Source of the DNA: SVQP01 sp045660125
GTDB taxonomy: Bacteria > Bacillota > Clostridia > Oscillospirales > CAG-272
DNA length: 10,338 nucleotides
Direction: 5' to 3'
Assembly: GCA_045660125.1 (NCBI GenBank)
Contig: JAZRDG010000048.1
Span: forward strand, 1 to 10,338
The notes beneath the pieces are model-generated. The model was not told where the DNA came from and made no database searches. It saw only the letters and a list, made by a program, of their open reading frames with translations. The position numbers and the translations under genes are program-made. Below are positions 5,985 through 10,338 of this stretch, piece by piece. The first letter of the stretch is position 1. Every line of letters starts with the position of its first letter.

Positions 5985-8440
5985 AGCTGATCCGACTCTA
6001 TATCGCAGGCTTTGGTAACCTGCAGGATTTTACTTATGAATTTACCGACGGCATTAACGTCATCTCTGCGCCGAACGGCTGGGGCAAGAGTACCTTTGCA
6101 GCCTTTTTGCGCAGCATGTTTTACGGACTTGGCGACAGCCGCGCGCGCAGCGTTGCCGAGAATATGCGTAAGCGTTACGCACCTTGGACGGGCGGCAGCT
6201 TTGGCGGCAACCTTGAGTTTGAGGCAGACGGCAAGCGCTTTCGCATAGAGCGCTTTTTCGGTGCAAAGGAGAGCGAGGATAGCTTTGCCTTGTTTGACTT
6301 GGATACCGGAAAGCCCAGCGAGGCGTATTCCGAAAATATCGGCGAGGAGCTGTTCGGCATCGATGCGGACGGCTTTAGCCGCACCGTGTTCATGGATGCC
6401 TCGGCGCATATCCACGGCAAGGTGGATAAGAACGCCAACAACAGCATCAATACCAAGCTCAACGATCTTTTACAGGCAGAAAACGACCTTGGCAACTATG
6501 AAGAGGCGATGGATGCACTTCTGCGCCGCAAGCGTCAGTATAAGACCACGGGCGAGCGCGGCGAGATCTATGCGGGTGAGCGCAGAGCCTTGGAGCTGCA
6601 AAGACAGATTGAGGTCTGCAAAGAGCAAAAGGCACAGGCGCAGGAGCTGGACGCGCAGATCGCGCAGCTGACTCCCGTGGTGGCAAAGAGCGAGCAGGAG
6701 ATGCAGCAGCTGCACCGCGAGCTGACAGAGGCGGTGGGGCAAAGAGAGCGTCGCGCGGTGCTGGAGACCTATAGCAGAATGCGCAGCGAGATCTCTGCTG
6801 CCAAGCGCGAGGCAGATGCCATCGGCGCGCAGTTTGTGGGTGAAGTGCCTGCGCAGGCAGAGGTGGAAAAGATACAAATGGCGGCAGGGCAGCTTGGCAC
6901 GCTTTCGGGCAGAGCCCAGCAGCTGCACGCCGATAATACGGTCGAGGAGGCTATTGCGCAGATTTATCCCAAGCTGGGAGGCTGCGTCACGCCGCTTGCA
7001 GAGATCGATCAGGCATTGCGCGCATGCGACGAGCTGCGCGATATTGAGGGCGAGATCCGTGCGCACGCCGCGCTTGCCGCCTCCTTAGAGGATCAGGCAC
7101 AGGCGATTGGCGATCCCGTACCGCCCAAAACGGGCAAGCAGGGCAGGAAAGCAAAGGCGGGCAAGGTGTTTGGCGTGGTGCTGGCAAGCCTTTCGGCAGC
7201 CATGCTGATCACGGCAGCCGTCATGCTGATTGTGAGCAAGGTGCTTTTGGGCATTGTCAGCGGCATTGGCGGACTTGCGCTGTTGGGGCTTGCGGTGTAC
7301 GTGCTGCTTGGCGCGGTATCTGCCGCGCAGCTGTCGGGCAGAGCCAAGCGCGCAGCCGATGCAGCCTTTAAGATCGAAACCAAAAAGCGACTCTTGGAGG
7401 AGCGTGAGCGCGAGCTGGGACTTGCGCAGGAATATAAAGAAAAGTATGCCGATAAGGCAGCCGTGCCGGTCGCTCTTGCGAATAAGCATGCGCTCAACGT
7501 GGACGGCGGCTATATCTCGGCGCTCAGCGCGTTGCGCAGCGCAACCGAGCATTATCTGCGCCTTTGCGAGCAGCAAAAGGCAAAGCAGGACCTGTATGCG
7601 GGCATCGTTGCCGAGGCAGATGCGCTGTGGGATCGCATTTCCGCATTCCTCTCGCGCTGGAACAGACCCTTTGACCGCGAGAATTGCACGCTGGTCTTGT
7701 CCGAGCTTCGAGGCGTGCTGGGAGATCTGCAAAGACGCAAAGCCGAGATCGAGCAAAAGGAGAACGCCGCGCGTGCGTATGCGCTTGAGAAAAACGTGCG
7801 CAGCCTTGCCGAGCAGGGCACGGGCGAGCAAGTGCAGCTGCGTGATCCGGCAGTCATTTCCGAGCAGTGGGAGCAGAGCAGGGAGCTGCATAAGCAGCAA
7901 AGCGCAAGCCTTGCTGCCTTGGTACAGCGCGCGGAGGCATTGTACGAATCTGCCGATGCGTACGGTGCTCTGGTTGCAGAAAAGCAAGCGCTGGAAGACA
8001 AGCTGCAGGTGCAGAATGCCAACTATACCGCCATTGCGTATGCAGAAAAGTATCTTGCACAGGCGCGCGAGAATCTTTCTACCAGATATCTTGGCAAAAT
8101 GCAGGACGCCTTCCTTGACCGCATGCAGCAGATGAGCGGTGAGCAGCTCAAGTTTACCATGGATACCGATTTCGGCATCACGCTCATGGCAAAGGGCAAG
8201 AGCCGCAGCATCGAATATCTGAGCAGCGGCTGGCGAGATATGGTAGGCTTTTGCCTGCGCCTTTGCCTGGCGGACGGCTTGTTTGAGCAGCAAAAGCCTT
8301 GTCTTGTGCTGGATGATCCCTTCGTTTATCTTGACACCGAGCGCGCCGAGGCCGCGCGCCGCCTTTTGGACGAGCTTGCACGCGAGTACCAGATTCTGTA
8401 TTTGACGTGCAAGACCGATGATGCCGAACAGGCGCATTAA
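5981..8440 (+). CDS. SbcC/Rad50-like ATPase with central membrane hairpin
   Basis: This 819-residue AAA/ABC-type ATPase is of the YhaN/SbcC kind and is probably the partner of the upstream nuclease. The head halves lie at the ends: P-loop APNGWGKST (30-38), signature LSSGWRDM (747-754), Walker B LVLDDPF (775-781) and D-loop YLDTE. Between them are Gln/Glu/Ala-rich stretches typical of coiled coils (about 200-370 and 455-700). At the exact middle are two hydrophobic helices, about 396-418 and 421-446, flanked by basic residues (KTGKQGRKAKAGK before, RAKRAADAAFK after). This predicts both ends in the cytoplasm. No CxxC zinc hook exists. SbcC proteins are usually over 1000 residues, so the arms here are short. 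The first P-loop Gly is Ala, the signature Gln is Trp, and the switch His after LTC is Lys. GAGGAGG precedes the start by 10 bases. Confidence 0.9.
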   Translation: MKLIRLYIAGFGNLQDFTYEFTDGINVISAPNGWGKSTFAAFLRSMFYGLGDSRARSVAENMRKRYAPWTGGSFGGNLEFEADGKRFRIERFFGAKESEDSFALFDLDTGKPSEAYSENIGEELFGIDADGFSRTVFMDASAHIHGKVDKNANNSINTKLNDLLQAENDLGNYEEAMDALLRRKRQYKTTGERGEIYAGERRALELQRQIEVCKEQKAQAQELDAQIAQLTPVVAKSEQEMQQLHRELTEAVGQRERRAVLETYSRMRSEISAAKREADAIGAQFVGEVPAQAEVEKIQMAAGQLGTLSGRAQQLHADNTVEEAIAQIYPKLGGCVTPLAEIDQALRACDELRDIEGEIRAHAALAASLEDQAQAIGDPVPPKTGKQGRKAKAGKVFGVVLASLSAAMLITAAVMLIVSKVLLGIVSGIGGLALLGLAVYVLLGAVSAAQLSGRAKRAADAAFKIETKKRLLEERERELGLAQEYKEKYADKAAVPVALANKHALNVDGGYISALSALRSATEHYLRLCEQQKAKQDLYAGIVAEADALWDRISAFLSRWNRPFDRENCTLVLSELRGVLGDLQRRKAEIEQKENAARAYALEKNVRSLAEQGTGEQVQLRDPAVISEQWEQSRELHKQQSASLAALVQRAEALYESADAYGALVAEKQALEDKLQVQNANYTAIAYAEKYLAQARENLSTRYLGKMQDAFLDRMQQMSGEQLKFTMDTDFGITLMAKGKSRSIEYLSSGWRDMVGFCLRLCLADGLFEQQKPCLVLDDPFVYLDTERAEAARRLLDELAREYQILYLTCKTDDAEQAH

Positions 8441-8454
8441 AGCAGGAAAAAATT

Positions 8455-9912
8455 ATGGCTGATATTATCATTGTTGGAGCAGGCGTTGCAGGGCTGGCTG
8501 CGGGAATACACGCGCAGCTGGCAGGGCATCATGCCACCGTGTACGAACGTCACTTTTGCGCAGGCGGAAACCTGACGGGTTGGGATCGCAAGGGTTATCA
8601 TATCGATAACTGCATCCATTGGCTGACAGGCACCAATCCCGTCACCGATTTGTATCGGATGTGGGAAACGCTGGGCGCTTTGGGCGAGGGCATTGAGGTG
8701 CACCAGCCCGAAAGCTTATATACCTTTGAGAGCCTGGATGGCGTGCAGCTCTCGCTGCACAAGAGCGTGGAGGGGCTGCAAGCAGAGATGCTGCGCATCT
8801 CGCCCGAGGATGAAAAGCAGATCAAGAGCTTTATCAAAGCCGTGCGGTCTTTGCAAAGGATCAACGATATGGGCGGCAGGGATTGCGAAAGGAAAAGCAA
8901 CGCATGGGAAAAGCTGACCGCCACGCCCGCTCTGCTCAAGTATTATAAGTACAGCATCAAGGATCTGGCTGCACGCTTCAAAAGTCCGGTTTTGGGTGAA
9001 TTTTTCACGTCGTTTATGCCCGGATATTTCAGCGCGCTTGCGCTGATCATGGTGTTTGCCACCTTTACAGGCAAGAACGGCGGCATTCCGCGCGGCGCAT
9101 CCTGCGCAATGGCAGACCGTATGGTCGAGCGGTTTTTGTCGCTGGGCGGCGATCTGCAGCTCAAAAAAGGCGTTGCCAAGATCCACGTGCAGGACGGTAA
9201 GGCGGACTCTGCCACCTTGGATGACGGCACGGTCGTAACGGCTGATCACTTTGTCATCACGGCAGACCCCGACGTGGCGTTCGGCACGCTGCTGGATCGC
9301 TCCTATATGCCGGAGTGGCTTGCAAAGCAGTACGCGGACAGTAAGATGATCCGCTTCTCGGCAACCCATTGCGCGTTTGCCTATGACTGCGCGCAGCCTC
9401 CGTTCAAGGGGGATATGGTGTACGAGATCCCCGCAGAGTATAAGGAATTGCTTTGCGGCGAGTATCTGATGCTGCGCGAGTTCTCGCATGAGCCGTCCTT
9501 TGCCCCCGAGGGCAAGAGCCTGCTGCAGACCATGATCTATTGCGTGGAGGACGACGCCAAAATGCTTGTCGCGCTTCATGCGGATAAAGAGGCGTATGCG
9601 CAAAGAAAGCAGCAAATGGTGCGTGCTGTGGAGCAGATCATTTGTGACCGCGTGCCCGTGTTGCAGGGCAAGATCACCTGCATCGATGCATGGACCCCTG
9701 CAAGCTATCATCGCTTTGTCGGTTCGCAGGTCGGCTCGTTTATGAGCTTCATCATGCCCGCAGGTGCAGCACCCGTGCAAATGTCGGGCGCGATCAAGGG
9801 CTTGCGCAACGTGTATCTCGCAACGCAATGGCAAATGGCACCCGGCGGCTTGCCCATCGCCGCACAAGCGGGGATTGATGCTATCAAGCTGATCCAAAAG
9901 AATGAAAAATAA
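8455..9912 (+). CDS. CrtI-like FAD-dependent oxidoreductase
   Basis: This 485-residue flavoprotein is of the phytoene desaturase/amine oxidase superfamily. Its N-terminal dinucleotide fold shows GAGVAG (8-13), ribose-binding E31, then AGGNLTGW (36-43) and a HID motif. The C-terminal FAD segment reads NVYLATQWQMAPGGLPIAAQAG. The substrate is not clear. No carotenoid (crtB, crtE) or lipid pathway gene is near, so the common label phytoene desaturase should not be taken literally; a saturase or isomerase on a hydrophobic substrate is possible. It has no signal peptide, though the family often sits at the membrane surface. The start follows AGGA by 7 bases and lies 14 bases after the previous stop, so it is the last gene of the operon. 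A terminator follows at once. Confidence 0.9.
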   Translation: MADIIIVGAGVAGLAAGIHAQLAGHHATVYERHFCAGGNLTGWDRKGYHIDNCIHWLTGTNPVTDLYRMWETLGALGEGIEVHQPESLYTFESLDGVQLSLHKSVEGLQAEMLRISPEDEKQIKSFIKAVRSLQRINDMGGRDCERKSNAWEKLTATPALLKYYKYSIKDLAARFKSPVLGEFFTSFMPGYFSALALIMVFATFTGKNGGIPRGASCAMADRMVERFLSLGGDLQLKKGVAKIHVQDGKADSATLDDGTVVTADHFVITADPDVAFGTLLDRSYMPEWLAKQYADSKMIRFSATHCAFAYDCAQPPFKGDMVYEIPAEYKELLCGEYLMLREFSHEPSFAPEGKSLLQTMIYCVEDDAKMLVALHADKEAYAQRKQQMVRAVEQIICDRVPVLQGKITCIDAWTPASYHRFVGSQVGSFMSFIMPAGAAPVQMSGAIKGLRNVYLATQWQMAPGGLPIAAQAGIDAIKLIQKNEK

Positions 9913-9956
9913 AAGCAGCCCAATTCCTGCTAACGGGAATTGGGCTGAAGCTTTTT
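9911..9956 (+). terminator. Intrinsic terminator of the four-gene operon
   Basis: The core stem CAGCCCAATTCC / GGAATTGGGCTG (9916-9927 and 9936-9947) is 12 bp with an 8-base loop. An outer AAAAGC / GCTTTT pairing extends it across a GAA bulge, ending in five T residues (9952-9956). The hairpin begins in the stop codon region of the flavoprotein gene. Confidence 0.88.
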
Positions 9957-10180
9957 GTCGCTTTCCCTGTGGACACCACAATCTCGGTGTCGCAGGCGGT
10001 AAGCAGGGGCAGAAAAAAGCATCAAAAAGATCAGGATTTTTTCATAAGAGCCCCCGAAGACGTATATAATAGGAGTATAACGTTCTTTACTTGCGTGCCA
10101 AGAAAATGCAGTGCGCACACTGTAGGATGCGAAAGAAAAGGGAAGATAAAAAAGAATTTCAACTTTTTTCAAAAAAGGGG
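9957..10180. other. Intergenic stretch without a supported gene
   Basis: This stretch of about 220 bp contains an imperfect hairpin at 9966-9996 (CCTG-TG-GACACC, loop ACAATCTC, GGTGTC-G-CAGG). It also has an isolated TATAAT at 10065-10070 whose only -35 candidate is a poor TTCATA 18 bp upstream. Short A and T runs lie at 10160-10176. Small frames cross it on both strands, but none has a credible ribosome binding site and start. I assign no function. Confidence 0.6.
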
Positions 10181-10209
10181 TTGACAAATCCACATTTGAG
10201 TGGTATAAT
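10181..10209 (+). promoter_or_regulatory. tRNA-Leu promoter (sigma-A type)
   Basis: TTGACA (10181-10186), a 17-bp spacer and TATAAT (10204-10209) match the consensus perfectly. An A/T-rich stretch (10157-10176) just upstream could act as an UP element. The predicted start is near 10216, about 26 bases before the mature tRNA, so RNase P must trim the 5' end. Confidence 0.93.
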
Positions 10210-10241
10210 GTACAGGTCCTTTAAAGAGGCCATGCTTGAAC

Positions 10242-10330
10242 GCCGGTGTGGCGGAATAGGCAGACGCCCGGGACTTAAAATCCCGTGATACGAGAGTATC
10301 GTACCGGTTCGACCCCGGTCACCGGCACCA
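10242..10330 (+). tRNA. tRNA-Leu, anticodon TAA (UAA)
   Basis: This is an 89-base class II tRNA that reads UUA (and by wobble UUG) leucine codons. The acceptor stem is GCCGGTG/CACCGGC, with discriminator A and an encoded CCA (10328-10330). The anticodon stem CGGGA/TCCCG (10269-10285) holds the loop CTTAAAA with TAA at 10276-10278. The long variable arm GATAC-GAGA-GTATC (10287-10300) is typical of leucine tRNAs. The T arm is ACCGG-TTCGACC-CCGGT (10303-10319). A is the leucine-type discriminator base. More tRNA genes could follow on the same transcript, but the window ends 8 bases later. Confidence 0.98.
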
Positions 10331-10338
10331 AGCGGGAA

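Noticed and set aside
7085..8437. 450-codon open frame opposite the SbcC-like gene
   Set aside because: It is a codon-bias shadow of a gene with clear ATPase motifs at both ends. Its composition (His, Cys, Leu, Ala rich) is typical of antisense frames.
8455..9912. Reading the flavoprotein as a true phytoene desaturase in a carotenoid cluster
   Set aside because: No phytoene synthase or prenyl synthase gene is nearby, and the family covers many substrates, so the specific name is not supported.
8716..9981. 421-codon open frame opposite the flavoprotein gene
   Set aside because: It would start beyond the operon terminator and runs antisense to a gene with intact FAD motifs. It has no recognisable domain.
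9930..10193. 87-codon minus-strand frame with hydrophobic segments
   Set aside because: It overlaps the tRNA promoter region and the operon terminator, lacks a ribosome binding site, and has no recognisable pattern.
10091..10288. Small frame with a CAHC motif running into the tRNA
   Set aside because: It crosses the consensus promoter and ends inside the tRNA anticodon stem, where the peptide RRCGGIGRRPGLKIP is just translated tRNA-Leu sequence. The CxxC is judged accidental.

Overview
The window looks like chromosomal DNA of an anaerobic Firmicute of the class Clostridia, probably an uncultured gut-type lineage. The signs are moderate GC with strong AGGAG-type ribosome binding sites, textbook TTGACA-17-TATAAT promoters in A/T-rich gaps, intrinsic hairpin terminators, a tRNA with encoded CCA, and a gene set (DeoC, aspartate kinase, DUF1015, YhaO/YhaN-like SbcCD proteins, a CrtI-like flavoprotein) that I associate with that class. 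The assignment is an inference from style and gene content; there is no rRNA or marker gene to fix it.

Layout. Positions 1-109 (minus) hold a partial reading frame and hairpins directly behind deoC that look like a dispersed clostridial repeat. deoC (109-774, minus) encodes deoxyribose-phosphate aldolase. It shares a short gap with the divergent gene at 910-2019, an abundant-looking surface lipoprotein with a Thr/Glu linker and a beta-helix/GLUG-like body. The two promoters stand back to back, with 8 bp between their -35 boxes, and a perfect inverted repeat covers the lipoprotein -10 region. A perfect 30-bp palindrome (2032-2061) flanked by A and T runs ends both the lipoprotein gene and the convergent aspartate kinase gene (2068-3393, minus).

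From 3560 the plus strand carries one promoter and four tightly packed genes (3629-9912): a DUF1015 protein, an SbcD/Mre11-like metallophosphoesterase, an SbcC/Rad50-like ATPase overlapping it by 4 bp, and a CrtI-like FAD oxidoreductase. A strong terminator follows at 9911-9956. The ATPase is the most interesting protein. Its coiled-coil centre, where Rad50/SbcC carries the CxxC zinc hook, is instead a two-helix membrane hairpin at residues 396-446 of 819, and several ATPase motifs are unusual. This predicts a membrane-anchored DNA-end or structure processing complex, a variant of the YhaO/YhaN theme.

The right end has about 220 bp with small hairpins and no convincing gene, then a consensus promoter driving tRNA-Leu(UAA) at 10242-10330. 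Housekeeping functions (deoxynucleoside catabolism, aspartate-family amino acid synthesis, tRNA) therefore surround a four-gene unit of mostly unassigned role. I saw no insertion sequence, CRISPR array, phage gene or clear mark of recent transfer.
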